In this document: positions 37,308-46,250 of the stretch, one piece after another | How the letters are laid out: each line of letters begins with the position of its first letter | Numbering within the stretch: position 1 is the stretch's first letter | Assembly (NCBI GenBank): GCA_036389315.1 | Contig: DASVQF010000042.1 | Location: 1 to 64,000 of the forward strand | Length of the DNA stretch: 64,000 nucleotides | Source of the DNA: DASQYE01 sp036389315 | GTDB taxonomy: Bacteria > Acidobacteriota > Blastocatellia > Pyrinomonadales > Pyrinomonadaceae | Reading direction: 5' to 3' | Translations under genes and position numbers: made by a program | Notes under the pieces: generated by a model | Databases searched by the model: none | Told to the model about the DNA's origin: nothing | The model's input: only the letters and a program-made list of their open reading frames with translations

Positions 37308-37442
37308 ATGATATGTGCAAGAAACGTCTACGTCGATGAACTACTCGACGATCAGGTCAAACTTCCAGAGGTGCTCCCGGCCAAAGGCAGCCCTGGTTCA
37401 CTCCTGCAAATTTTACCCGGTGTGATCCTCATCGAACTCTGA
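37308..37442 (+). pseudogene. 3' remnant of a third XRE-type regulator
   Basis: A 44-codon frame directly after the 37030 gene. Its start, VYVDELLDDQVKLPEVL, matches the tail of the two XRE proteins (LECLLDDRLDVPGRL and EYLQNLADDEMELPRVL). The helix-turn-helix part is missing. This suggests that tandem copies once existed and one was deleted. Confidence 0.45.
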
Positions 37443-37481
37443 TTCTATTTACTCTGGCAGGCCTGATATTGTGTACCCACT

Positions 37482-37811
37482 ATGTCAATTGCCAAATCTC
37501 TCTTCTACTTTCTACTGGCGGGTTTGTGCGAGATAGGCGGAGGCTACCTGGTCTGGCTCTGGCTCCGGGAAGGCCGCAGCCCCTGGCTGGGAGTCGCCGG
37601 AGCTATCGTGCTGGTGCTTTATGGAGTTGTCCCGACGCTTCAGCCCGCCCACTTCGGCAGGGTCTATGCAGCCTATGGCGGAGTGTTCATCGCGCTTTCC
37701 ATCCTGTGGGGATGGCGAGTTGATAAGATAGTTCCAGACAGGTTCGATCTGATAGGCGGCCTGATTGCCCTGGCAGGCGTCTTCGTGATTATGTATTGGC
37801 CAAGAGGTTGA
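37482..37811 (+). CDS. ynfA: YnfA-family (UPF0060) membrane protein
   Basis: 109 residues in four membrane helices, with the family blocks FYFLLAGLCEIGGGYLVW, PTLQPAHFGRVYAAYGGVFI and LIGGLIALAGVFVIMYWPRG. YnfA proteins resemble small multidrug transporters, and a role in export of toxic compounds or metals is suspected. It starts a run of metal-related genes: its stop lies 3 bases before the start of a CDF-like transporter. Confidence 0.9.
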   Translation: MSIAKSLFYFLLAGLCEIGGGYLVWLWLREGRSPWLGVAGAIVLVLYGVVPTLQPAHFGRVYAAYGGVFIALSILWGWRVDKIVPDRFDLIGGLIALAGVFVIMYWPRG

Positions 37812-37814
37812 GTC

Positions 37815-38465
37815 ATGAGCCAGCAGGTAGCCCAGCTTGGAAGCATTGACCGCGCTGAGATAGTCGAGCGTGGACGGCGACTTGAGTATTTTACGATCGC
37901 TTACAACAGCCTTGAGGGCCTGATTGCTATCGTGGCCGGGCTCTTTGCCGGAAGCATCGCCCTGGTCGGCTTCGGGTTCGACAGCATCATCGAGGTGACA
38001 TCAGGAGCGGCCCTCCTGTGGCGTCTGCATGCCGATGTAGATGAAGAGAGACGAGAACGCATCGAGGCCATTACGCTGCGGATCGTCGGCGTCTGTTTTA
38101 TGGCGCTCGCGGGATATATCAGCTTTGATTCCCTGAAATCCCTTCTCCGGCATGAGTCGCCTGAGCGAAGCCTGCCCGGAATCCTGCTCGCTATCGCATC
38201 GCTGGTTGTGATGCCGCTGCTCACCCGTGCCAAGAGGAAAGTTGCGCGGGGAATTGCGAGCGGCGCGATGGCCGCCGACGCCAGGCAGACCGAGTTTTGT
38301 ACATACCTCTCGGCAATCCTGCTCGGAGGATTGCTCCTGAACGCACTCTTCGGCTGGTGGTGGGCCGACCCCGTTGCGGCGCTCGTGATGGTGCCGATCA
38401 TTGTGAAAGAGGGAATAGAAGCTTTGCGGGGTGAAACCTGCTGCGATGAGGGAGCGTGCCATTGA
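37815..38465 (+). CDS. Cation-diffusion-facilitator-like transporter
   Basis: 216 residues and about five or six helices. AYNSLEGLIAIVAGLFAGSIALVGFGFDSIIEV resembles the first two helices of CDF transporters, with FGFDS holding the site-A Asp. The cytoplasmic C-terminal domain of full-length CDFs is absent; the protein ends in a Cys-rich tail (TCCDEGACH). Members like this are linked to divalent metal export. It overlaps the next gene by one base. Confidence 0.78.
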   Translation: MSQQVAQLGSIDRAEIVERGRRLEYFTIAYNSLEGLIAIVAGLFAGSIALVGFGFDSIIEVTSGAALLWRLHADVDEERRERIEAITLRIVGVCFMALAGYISFDSLKSLLRHESPERSLPGILLAIASLVVMPLLTRAKRKVARGIASGAMAADARQTEFCTYLSAILLGGLLLNALFGWWWADPVAALVMVPIIVKEGIEALRGETCCDEGACH

Positions 38466-38707
38466 TGCTGACACCACAATATACGTATATTGCGCTGCTC
38501 GTTGTACAAGCCATCCATATCCTCCATCACCGGTTGGTCAAACGTCACATCAGCTATGCAGAAGTAATCTCGGCAGTCGTCCTGTGCGTGCCGCCGTGGA
38601 CGCCGATGCCAGCGTGGCTGCTTATGGGAGCGCACCTGATTCTGATCGCAGTGCAGATCGTCGGCAGTATCTGGATCAAGAAGCTATCGCCGAACTGGGT
38701 GAGATGA
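38465..38707 (+). CDS. Small membrane protein of the metal cluster
   Basis: 80 residues with about three hydrophobic helices (YIALLVVQAIHILHH, ISAVVLCVPPWTPMPAWLLM, HLILIAVQIVGSIWI). The ATG overlaps the TGA of the CDF-like gene (TGATG), so it is translationally coupled to it. The HILHHR segment could bind a metal. No family is recognised. Confidence 0.6.
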   Translation: MLTPQYTYIALLVVQAIHILHHRLVKRHISYAEVISAVVLCVPPWTPMPAWLLMGAHLILIAVQIVGSIWIKKLSPNWVR

Positions 38708-38715
38708 CGTGTGCC

Positions 38716-38743
38716 TTGACAGACCTTACTGCTCGTATATAGT
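38716..38743 (+). promoter_or_regulatory. Sigma-70-like promoter
   Basis: TTGACA at 38716-38721 and TATAGT at 38738-38743, with a 16-bp spacer, 12 bases before the start of the exported Cys-rich protein. If used, the transcript has a very short leader. Confidence 0.45.
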
Positions 38744-38755
38744 CTTTAGTTAGCG

Positions 38756-39139
38756 ATGAGGAAATGGCTGACAGCTTTCGTCCTACTGGTGGCAATGCTC
38801 GGCAGCGTGCTGGCCGGCACACCCATGCCCATGCACTCCGAAGAGAAAGAGTGCCCGATGACGGGCATGATGGATTGCTGTGCCAAGGCGCAGGCGCAGA
38901 GCGAAGCGCCCGAGGTCAGAACTGCGCAGTTGTGCTGCGCCCTGAACTGCTCGGAACCGTCTCCTACGCCGCCAGCCGGAACTTTTAACTTCTCGCCGCC
39001 GATCGCCGCTCTCCAAAGCGCAGTCGTTCCATATCACGTTTTTCCACTGAATCCGGGGCTGGCGCGCTCCAATTCGCCACCCGGTCTTCAAACCCCTTCA
39101 AATCCCGCGTACATTCGACATCTCGCACTCCTGATCTAA
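38756..39139 (+). CDS. Exported Cys/Met-containing metal-cluster protein
   Basis: 127 residues with a signal peptide (MRKWLTAFVLLVAMLGSVLA). The mature start (TPMPMHSEEKECPMTGMMDCC) has Met, His and Cys spaced as in small periplasmic copper-binding proteins, and LCCALNC adds three Cys; the rest is Pro-rich and probably disordered. No named family. Its place before the HMA/barrel gene supports a role in metal binding. Confidence 0.6.
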   Translation: MRKWLTAFVLLVAMLGSVLAGTPMPMHSEEKECPMTGMMDCCAKAQAQSEAPEVRTAQLCCALNCSEPSPTPPAGTFNFSPPIAALQSAVVPYHVFPLNPGLARSNSPPGLQTPSNPAYIRHLALLI

Positions 39140-39286
39140 GACCTGAAGGCCGTAGTGTGCCTGCTCATCAGGTAGGGCACGCTTCTTTCAGGGATTAGTG
39201 TGTTCGGCCGTCTCAATCACTAGTTGAAGCGCCGGACACTCGTGACATCTGTCTACATGTCTACAATCGAGTCAGGAGACTTTAAG

Positions 39287-40774
39287 ATGAGAAGAAACCC
39301 ACTTTTCGCGGTGCTCGGTCTCGTGCTGCTCTTCGGCGGCGCGGGCACATCATCCGCCCAGGTCAAGCGAGTGCAGATGCACATCGCTGGCTACCTGTGC
39401 GGCAATTGAATCTACAACATTCAGAAGGCCGTGAGCCGTCTCGACTACGCACCGAAATTAAAAGAGATTCAGTTGACCGACATTAAGAAAGGGCTCGGAG
39501 TGTTTACGCCGAAGCCCGACAAGCCGGTCTCTTTCGCAGCGCTCAAAGCAACGCTGAAGAAGGCGGGCTATACGCTCGACTCTGCCGATATCAGCATCAC
39601 GGGAAAGCTTATCCAAGAGGGTGATAAGTGGTGGATTGTGGCCGATCCTACGGGGCAGCGATTCGCCTTGGAGGGAGCAACGGTTGATCGAGTATTAGCC
39701 GGAGCCCCCACGGACACGCAGGTTGAGATCACCGGAGATTGGAAGACCGTCGGGGAAGGAGCTTCAGCGCGTGAGGTCGTCATTCCACAATCAATGAAGA
39801 AGGCTGATAGTGCGCCGAAGGCAGCGGCACTCGATATGGCAGATGAAGCGCCAGGCGTTGAAACATTCGTCAGGTTCGAGCACGCGAGCTTCGCTCCCGT
39901 CCTCTCGACATTGCCGTCTGTCGGGTCTATCGAAGGGGTGACAAAGCCTTTGGCTCCGATTCGCACCACGTCGCCGGGACTGACGGTCTATCAGGGAGGC
40001 GCGATCACCCCACGCCTCTACCTGATAAAGCAGCATCTGGGAAATTTGGATGTCAGCCGACAGCTTCTAGACGTGAGCGTCTCCTACACTCCATCGCCTC
40101 GCCTCCAACTGGAAGTTGAAGTGCCCGTCTCACGCACTGCATTTAATGACGAAGAAACTTCAGGATCGGGCGTGGGGCTTGGCAATATTACCCTGTGGAG
40201 CAAGTACCGGTTCTACAGGACTGTTAAGACCTATGGAGATCGCCAGGCGGCAGCGCGTTTTGGCCTTGAGCTGCCGACGGGCAAAAAGAGTGCTCCGAGC
40301 GAACAAGAGGTTAATGCTCCTGCCTTCGTCCGCCAGCAGCTTACGCCGATCAGCGGGGGATTGTCTCCGCATCTCGATCTGGCGTTCTCGCAGGCTGGAG
40401 GACGCTTCATCTTCGGCGGGAACATCGAAGGCATCCTGCGCTCGGAGCGGAACGGCTTCCGCATGGGCCATGAGCTTCGCGTCAATACAGACCTGGAGTA
40501 CGTGCTTCTGCCGCGCGATTACCAGGCACCAGGCAAGGAGCTGTTCGTCATCCTGGAGACGAATTTCATGCAACGGGGGCGTGGCCGCCTTGATGGCAAC
40601 ATCGTTGAGGGGAGCAAGTCCACTGAGTTTTACCTGTCCCCAGGGCTTCAGTATGCCGCCGACCCCAGATTCGTGATCGAGGGGAGCGTGCAAGTCCCCG
40701 TCGTGCGAAATACCGGGCCGCTGGTGCTGCGAACGGACATCAATGTCCTGTTCGGCGTGAAGTACCTGTTTTGA
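39287..40774 (+). CDS. HMA-like domain plus outer-membrane barrel, with in-frame TGA (candidate selenocysteine, CxxU)
   Basis: 495 residues if the TGA at 39407-39409 (codon 41) is read. The ATG at 39287 has AGGAG 9 bases upstream and a signal peptide follows. VQMHIAGYLC-GN-U-IYNIQKAV aligns with the metal motif of the HMA gene at 41337 (VEGMHCKACATSI), so the TGA stands at the second Cys of CxxC. A second small domain (about 60-160) and a beta-barrel (about 230-495, LLDVSVSYTPSPRLQLEVEVP... ending GVKYLF) follow in the same frame with no other break. A hairpin follows the TGA. A nonsense mutation is the alternative. TlpA starts 9 bases downstream. Confidence 0.68.
39423..39441 (+). promoter_or_regulatory. 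SECIS-like hairpin after the HMA TGA
   Basis: AGAAGGC-CGTGA-GCCGTCT: seven stem positions with one A-G mismatch and a 5-base loop with G second. The loop starts 20 bases after the TGA at 39407-39409, inside the spacing range of known bacterial SECIS elements. The pairing is weaker than that after the DUF3179 TGA. Confidence 0.4.
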
Positions 40775-40783
40775 GGTGACGAG

Positions 40784-41260
40784 ATGGTTAAAGCAGTAGT
40801 CTTCGCAACCCTACTTATCATCCTGCCGGCCGTAGCGGCTGGCCAGAACAGTGAAGCGCCTGCTCTGGCGCTCAAAGACCTGCGGGGTCGCACTATACGT
40901 GTTAGCGATTACAAAGGTAAGGTGGTGCTCCTCAATTTCTGGGCGACGTGGTGCCCGCCCTGCCGCGCGGAGATGCCTGATCTGGTCAAATGGCAACGGC
41001 AATACCGGAGCCAGGGCTTACAGGTAATAGGCATCACTTACCCGCCGTCGGAACTTAAAGCGGTGCGCCAATTCATCCGTAGTATCGGGGTCAATTACCC
41101 CGTCCTGCTCGGCTCAGAAGAGACCAAGCTCCTCTTCGATCCGGGGAAGACGCTACCGTTTACCGTCGTCATAGATCGTGAGGGAAAGATCAGAGATAAG
41201 ATCGAAGGCATAGTTTTGCCGGAAGAGTTCGAGCAGAAAGTAAAACCTCTGCTCCAGTAA
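40784..41260 (+). CDS. TlpA-family thioredoxin-like protein
   Basis: 158 residues with a signal peptide (MVKAVVFATLLIILPAVAAG). The redox motif is WATWCPPCRAEMPDL, and the fold continues to LPFTVVIDREGKI, with the cis-Pro before the strand. TlpA-like proteins keep Cys of exported metalloproteins reduced. It starts 9 bases after the HMA/barrel gene, which fits servicing a CxxU or CxxC metal site on that protein. Confidence 0.92.
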   Translation: MVKAVVFATLLIILPAVAAGQNSEAPALALKDLRGRTIRVSDYKGKVVLLNFWATWCPPCRAEMPDLVKWQRQYRSQGLQVIGITYPPSELKAVRQFIRSIGVNYPVLLGSEETKLLFDPGKTLPFTVVIDREGKIRDKIEGIVLPEEFEQKVKPLLQ

Positions 41261-41336
41261 GCCAAAGTCAAAGAATGTGCATCTGAGCTTCTTTGACCGG
41301 TAAAAACCAGCTATCAAATCAGTTAGGAGAAACAAA

Positions 41337-41627
41337 ATGCAGAGAAAAAGAGTCATCGCCCTTTTAGTATTCACACTCGTGCTGGCGCTCGGAGCCATCA
41401 GCGTATCAGCAGCGACCAAGACCGCCAGGATCAAAGTTGAAGGGATGCACTGTAAGGCGTGCGCCACATCCATCACCAAGGCCTTGAAGGCGACGGCGGG
41501 CGTCGAGAAGGCTGAAGTCAGCTATGAGACAGCCGAAGCCGTTATCCAGTATGACGATCAGAAGGTCACAGAAGCCAAACTGCGTGAGGTCATCAACGGC
41601 ACGGGCTTCAAAGCTGTAGGCGATTAG
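41337..41627 (+). CDS. Periplasmic HMA-domain metal-binding protein (MerP-like)
   Basis: 96 residues: a signal peptide (MQRKRVIALLVFTLVLALGAISVSA) and one HMA domain with VEGMHCKACATSITKAL. The CxxC binds a soft metal such as Cu(I) or Hg(II). AGGAG lies 9 bases before the ATG. The stop is TAG, followed one codon later by TGA. It provides the in-window standard for the CGNU motif of the gene at 39287. Confidence 0.92.
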   Translation: MQRKRVIALLVFTLVLALGAISVSAATKTARIKVEGMHCKACATSITKALKATAGVEKAEVSYETAEAVIQYDDQKVTEAKLREVINGTGFKAVGD

Positions 41628-41993
41628 TCCTGACACTGAAACCTTGCGCTCTGACGGGACGGTCGGTTGGAGGCAATGAGGGGAATAGTTCTCAGGAGCA
41701 GAACTGGTGCGGCACACCTTCTGCCCGACGTGCCTTAGGCCGGCGATCTGACGATCCTGGCTATTCTACGACCCTGTAGCGAAGGTTCGAATCAAGAGTG
41801 GTATAAAAACCACTTGACTCTGTCCTCGACTACAGGGTTTAGAATGCAAGTGATGGCCCCGAGCCGACGAGCCGGGATAAAGCTGTCATGCCATAAATTG
41901 TTACGTTTTCGTGCGCTTTTGGCCGTTTCCGCCGGTTTGATGGTATAGTCGGCTGTTCAGTCAGGCCCTCAGGTCACCAAAACCGTTCGCTTT
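41628..41993. other. Leader region of the His-rich protein gene
   Basis: 366 bases without a credible gene. It contains the MerR-type promoter at 41814-41845 and then an untranslated leader of about 140 bases. A 34-codon frame at 41844 lacks a ribosome site. Confidence 0.5.
41814..41845 (+). promoter_or_regulatory. MerR-type promoter/operator, copy 1
   Basis: TTGACT and TAGAAT are separated by 20 bp, longer than normal, as in promoters twisted by MerR-family activators. The spacer holds the dyad CTCTGTC-six bases-TACAGGG. It matches the site at 51698-51729 in the -35, dyad and spacing. Confidence 0.75.
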
Positions 41994-42491
41994 ATGCTCA
42001 GACGTTATCTATCTACGGGCATTCTTATCGCGCTTCTCATGAGCGCGTGGGTCAACGTGCTGGCTGCCGCATTTTGCCCGCGCAGCACACAAGACCATGC
42101 CTGCTGCTATATGAAGCAGAACGTACACCGGCATGAAGCCCATAAGAAAGTACACCAGCATTCAGGTCATGAGCAGATGGCCGGTATGCCGATGGATGCC
42201 GTGCAGGTACAGCCCGCTGCGGACCAGAAGGCAGAGCCGGAGGCCGCCAAATGGATCGTTGCAGACTGCACGCACTGCGTAAGCCATTCGCAATTACCGG
42301 CCTCACCCGCCACGTTGCGGGATGCCGATCAATCGAAACGCAACGATAAAGGGGCTGCGCCGCCGCTCACCTCGGAGCGCGTTTTGACTCCTGGTTTATT
42401 TATCGCATCCGCATTGCCAAGGCAGCACGGGCCACCCGGCGCGACCTCCGCCTCTGCCCGGCATGTCCTGATTAACGTCTTCCGCATTTAA
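41994..42491 (+). CDS. Exported His-rich metal-binding protein
   Basis: 165 residues with a signal peptide (MLRRYLSTGILIALLMSAWVNVLAAA). The mature part has a dense His/Cys/Met stretch (HACCYMKQNVHRHEAHKKVH, HSGHEQMAGMPM) and later DCTHCVSHS, suited to copper or other metal binding. No named family. A MerR-type promoter 150 bases upstream, near-identical to the one before the MerR gene, indicates metal induction. Confidence 0.75.
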   Translation: MLRRYLSTGILIALLMSAWVNVLAAAFCPRSTQDHACCYMKQNVHRHEAHKKVHQHSGHEQMAGMPMDAVQVQPAADQKAEPEAAKWIVADCTHCVSHSQLPASPATLRDADQSKRNDKGAAPPLTSERVLTPGLFIASALPRQHGPPGATSASARHVLINVFRI

Positions 42492-42645
42492 TCCCTCTCT
42501 CAGAGCGTCAGCTCTCCGCAAGAGCTGGTCTGCCTCTACCCGTCGTCCACGATACAACATAAATTTTTTAGCCGAGCAGGAGCAGCGTGGCTCTATACAC
42601 GCGCTTCCTTGCTCGCTCAACGAATCCTTTCAGAGGGGGAAATCA

Positions 42646-44586
42646 ATGAATTGCTCTAATACTTTCAAAGCGAGTATCCGCGCTTGGCTGTGCGTGCTCG
42701 CCGTAATAGCGCTCCTTGTCTCTACCGGCAGCACGGCCTGGGCGCAGCACGAAGGGCACGACATGGGAAACATGCCGGGCATGTCGAAACCGAAGCCCAA
42801 ACCAAAGCCGAAGCCGAAACCGACTCCGCAGAGGAGGAAGCCGCAGCCCGCGAAGCCCAAGCAAGATAACATGGGCAATATGCCGGGGATGAACATGCCA
42901 GCAACGGCGGCATCGCCAACGCCCGCTCCGTCTCCCTCTCCGCAGGCCAGCCCCGAGCAGCATGAGAACATGCCCGGCATGGAGATGCCGACCGCTACTC
43001 CATCGCCTTCTACAGAGAGTTCACCGGAGCCCGCAGCTTCGCCGGAGATGAACATGCCGATGCCTGAAGCATCTCCGACTCCGGATTCTCCTGCTCCGCA
43101 GGCGAGCCCGGCCCAAGCGACCCCGGCAGGCGGCATGGGCAACATGGATAAGACCAATCAGGGAGGCCAAGGACATCAGGGACACGACATGAGCCAGATG
43201 CCGGGGATGAATATGCCCGGTATGGCAGGTATGAGCGGAACGGGACGAATGCCGGGCAATGATCCGAACGCGTTGATGGTCATGTCCGGCAACCAGATGG
43301 CTATCAACCTCGGCGCTGGCGGGCGTAACTTCATCAACATGGGGCAGATGGGCTCCGGCACTGCCTGGCAGCCGGGCACGACGCCGATGTACATGTGGTA
43401 CAAGTACGTCAACGGCTGGCTGCTCTTTCTTCACGGTGATGCGAAGCTGGGCGTCAACTCGCAGGGAGGCCCGCGCGGCGTCACTAAATTTGAATCCACG
43501 AACTGGATCATGCCGATGGCCTTTCGTCGAGTCGGACGTGGCACGCTCCAACTGCGGGGCATGTTCAGCCTGGAGCCCTTTACTCTCGCACCCGGCGGAA
43601 CGCCTGAGCTTTTCCAGAGTGGGGAGAGTTATAAAGGCAAGCCGATCATTGACGCGCAGCACCCGCACGATCTCTTCATGGAGCTGTCTGCGACCTACAC
43701 CGTGCCGCTCGGCGAGCGCGGGACGTGGTTCGCCTACTTCGGTTATCCGGGAGAGCCTGCGCTCGGCCCCGTCGCCTTCATGCACCGTTGGTCGGCCTCG
43801 GAGAACCCTTCAGCGCCGCTCACGCATCACTTGCAGGACTCAACGCACATCACCTTCGGCGTCTTAACGACAGGCTTTACCTACCGCAAGTTCAAAATCG
43901 AGGGCTCGATCTTCAACGGGCAGGAGCCGGACGAGAATCGCTATGACTTCGACGCGAATCCCTGGAACTCGCACTCTGTGCGCTTCTCCTTCGCTCCTAG
44001 TCAGAACTGGGCCATGCAATGGAGCTACGGCGTATTGAAGGAACCGGAAGCTCTGGAGCCGGGCGTCAACCAGCGCCGCATGACGGCATCCGTCCAGTAC
44101 AACAAGCCCTTCCATAGAGGCAACCTGGCGAGCGCCTTCATCTGGGGGCGTAATCATTTCTATGGCGGCCATTCAACTGCCAATCTGAACGGCTACACGT
44201 TTGAATCAACCTTGAACTTCCTCGACAAGAACTACCTCTACACACGGCTGGAGCTGGCAGACAAGAACGAGCTGCTGCGAGCGGAAGATCGCACCCTTCT
44301 CGGTATTACTGACCACCACGCGAGTTTCCGCATCGGTGCTTACACGGTGGGAGCGGCGCGTGACATCTGGAACACCGATACGTTCTCGATGGCTATCGGT
44401 GGGGACGCGACCTTCTACTCGAAGCCAGCCGTACTCGACCCTCTCTATGGCAATAACCCGACCTCTTACAAACTCTTTATCCGCATTCGCCCGAGCAAGA
44501 TGTCCATGAGTGATCACAGCGGTCACACGGGCACTATGCCGGGCATGGATAGTATGGGGAACACGGGGCAGAGACCTCAGCCGTAA
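42646..44586 (+). CDS. Met-rich outer-membrane copper protein
   Basis: 646 residues with a signal peptide ending AWAQ. Residues about 35-210 are low-complexity, with repeated MPGM/NMPGM, GHDM and a KPKPKPKPK run. Residues 210-630 look like a beta-barrel or barrel-like domain (AQHPHDLFMELSATYTVPLG, HHLQDSTHITFGVLTTGFTY). The C-terminus repeats Met/His motifs (SDHSGHTGTMPGMDSMG). Met-rich MPGM repeats bind Cu(I) in PcoB/CopB and CopA-type oxidases, which supports a role in copper sequestration at the outer membrane. AGAGGGGGAAATCA precedes the ATG. Confidence 0.78.
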   Translation: MNCSNTFKASIRAWLCVLAVIALLVSTGSTAWAQHEGHDMGNMPGMSKPKPKPKPKPKPTPQRRKPQPAKPKQDNMGNMPGMNMPATAASPTPAPSPSPQASPEQHENMPGMEMPTATPSPSTESSPEPAASPEMNMPMPEASPTPDSPAPQASPAQATPAGGMGNMDKTNQGGQGHQGHDMSQMPGMNMPGMAGMSGTGRMPGNDPNALMVMSGNQMAINLGAGGRNFINMGQMGSGTAWQPGTTPMYMWYKYVNGWLLFLHGDAKLGVNSQGGPRGVTKFESTNWIMPMAFRRVGRGTLQLRGMFSLEPFTLAPGGTPELFQSGESYKGKPIIDAQHPHDLFMELSATYTVPLGERGTWFAYFGYPGEPALGPVAFMHRWSASENPSAPLTHHLQDSTHITFGVLTTGFTYRKFKIEGSIFNGQEPDENRYDFDANPWNSHSVRFSFAPSQNWAMQWSYGVLKEPEALEPGVNQRRMTASVQYNKPFHRGNLASAFIWGRNHFYGGHSTANLNGYTFESTLNFLDKNYLYTRLELADKNELLRAEDRTLLGITDHHASFRIGAYTVGAARDIWNTDTFSMAIGGDATFYSKPAVLDPLYGNNPTSYKLFIRIRPSKMSMSDHSGHTGTMPGMDSMGNTGQRPQP

Positions 44587-44658
44587 TCGGGAAGAAAGGG
44601 GGCGGATTCACAAGCGAGTGCTTCTGCCCCTGCTTCTCATCCTTGAAGGAAGAAGCCC

Positions 44659-46236
44659 ATGAGCCTTCTACCGGCAGTGAGACCATTTGTGAACAGGAAA
44701 CTCGTCTTCGGGCTGGGTTTTATGCTCGCTCTGGTGTTCTGCCCATCGGCTGCGTTCTCGCACGCTCGCCTGCTGCGCTCGCAGCCTGCTGCCAACTCAA
44801 CTCTGAAACAGTCTCCAAAGGTAGTGGAACTCTGGTTCAGTGAAGAGCTTCAGCCTCCGATGTGCAGCATTACGGTCACAGATAAAGACGGCAACCGCGT
44901 AGACAAAAATAACGCCTCCCTGGCTGAGGAAAACAAGAAGCTACAGATCGACCTGGAAGAGTTGAAGTCCGGGACCTATACGGTTGATTGGAGAGTGCTC
45001 TCCACTGACGAGCACACGATGAAGGGCAATTTTACCTTCACGGTCGCGCTTGCCGGGGGCGCAGCATCAGCTCCCGCTCAAACTCCGTCACCGGGCACTC
45101 AGAGAGCGCCGGATCAACCAGCCCCCATGCAGTCCATGCCGCAGGCTCCGACTACCACAGGGAGGCAGGAGTCCGGCACGAGCTGGATACAGAGCCTTGT
45201 ACGCTGGCTGGAGTACCTGGCGATGATGATGCTCTTCGGCGGCTTCGCCTTTCACGTCCTTGTGTTGGGGCCGTCGCTGCGCCGAACACGCGGCATAGAC
45301 GAGGTCAAGCGGGCGGTAGGATTGAGCACGAGCGCGCGCCGCGTCCTCTTCTTCTCATGGCTGAGCCTCGCCCTGCTCGTCTTTGTATCCCTGACCTCAC
45401 TTATACTCCAGGTCTCTACGGTTTTCGATAAGAGCGTAGGAGAGGCGCTCTCGCCTGGCCTATTGAACCAGGTGATCGCTAAGACGGGCTTCGGCTCATC
45501 CTGGCGGCTTGAGGTCTGGGCCATCCTCGTGCTCCTCATCATCGTCTTTTATCTTTCGCGGTATGTTAAGCGTGAGCCGACGGGTAAATACGCCATCTGG
45601 TGGTGGATGGGAATAAGCGTCGGTGCGGTGCTCTTTCTGGCGCGAGGCTGGACGGGACACGCCGTGGTGGCCGCCAGAGACTTCCCGTTCGCCGTCGGGA
45701 CGGACTGGCTGCACCTGCTGGCTGCCGGATTCTGGGTCGGCGGGCTTTTCCATCTGGCCCTGACAATGCCAAAGGCCATCTCAATCCTTGATGGACGCGG
45801 GCGACTGCGCGTCCTCCATCAGGTGATTCCGCTATTCACGCGCCTCGCTATCGCGAGCACTTTTCTGATCGTACTCACCGGCCTCTACAATTCGTGGATG
45901 CACGTTGACCGCTTCGCAGAGCTGTGGAGCACGTCTTATGGAGGAACGCTATTGCTGAAGGTGCTGCTCGTCATCCCGATGTTCGTGCTCGGCGGGATCA
46001 ATACGTTCATCATTCACCCGCGCGCCGCCCGCCTGATTGAGAATGAAGAGAACGCGCCGGAGGCTGAGCGCATAAAGCTGGCCCGCAGTTTCTACCGCTC
46101 GGTGAGAATCGAAGCAGTCCTCGGTGGTCTGGTGCTATTAGTCGCAAGCTTGCTCGTCTTCTTACAACCTGCGCGTGAGCATCAAATGCTGATGACCCAA
46201 GCCCCAGCGGCAGATTCAGTAGTTATTTCTAGGTAA
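44659..46236 (+). CDS. copCD: CopC-CopD fusion, copper transport across the inner membrane
   Basis: 525 residues. A signal peptide is followed by a CopC domain starting at the mature His (SHARLLRSQPAAN) with ELWFSEELQPPMCSITV and RVLSTDEHTMKGNFTF. A Pro/Gln/Ser linker leads to a CopD domain of about eight helices (WLEYLAMMMLFGGFAFHVLV, FAVGTDWLHLLAAGFWVGGL, LTGLYNSWMHV). The mature N-terminal His and the HxM-type DEHTM site are known Cu(II) ligands of CopC. It follows the Met-rich barrel by 72 bases in one direction. Confidence 0.92.
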   Translation: MSLLPAVRPFVNRKLVFGLGFMLALVFCPSAAFSHARLLRSQPAANSTLKQSPKVVELWFSEELQPPMCSITVTDKDGNRVDKNNASLAEENKKLQIDLEELKSGTYTVDWRVLSTDEHTMKGNFTFTVALAGGAASAPAQTPSPGTQRAPDQPAPMQSMPQAPTTTGRQESGTSWIQSLVRWLEYLAMMMLFGGFAFHVLVLGPSLRRTRGIDEVKRAVGLSTSARRVLFFSWLSLALLVFVSLTSLILQVSTVFDKSVGEALSPGLLNQVIAKTGFGSSWRLEVWAILVLLIIVFYLSRYVKREPTGKYAIWWWMGISVGAVLFLARGWTGHAVVAARDFPFAVGTDWLHLLAAGFWVGGLFHLALTMPKAISILDGRGRLRVLHQVIPLFTRLAIASTFLIVLTGLYNSWMHVDRFAELWSTSYGGTLLLKVLLVIPMFVLGGINTFIIHPRAARLIENEENAPEAERIKLARSFYRSVRIEAVLGGLVLLVASLLVFLQPAREHQMLMTQAPAADSVVISR

Positions 46237-46250
46237 GGAATAAGATTCTT

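Noticed and set aside
22107..40774. Reassignment of TGA or TAG to an amino acid across the genome
   Set aside because: Many intact genes here end in TGA (allB, puuD, the OmpR regulator) or in TAG (HMA gene, DEDDy exonuclease, an XRE gene), so the codes are standard.
41844..41948. 34-codon leader peptide after the MerR-type promoter
   Set aside because: No ribosome site and it begins at the -10 box.
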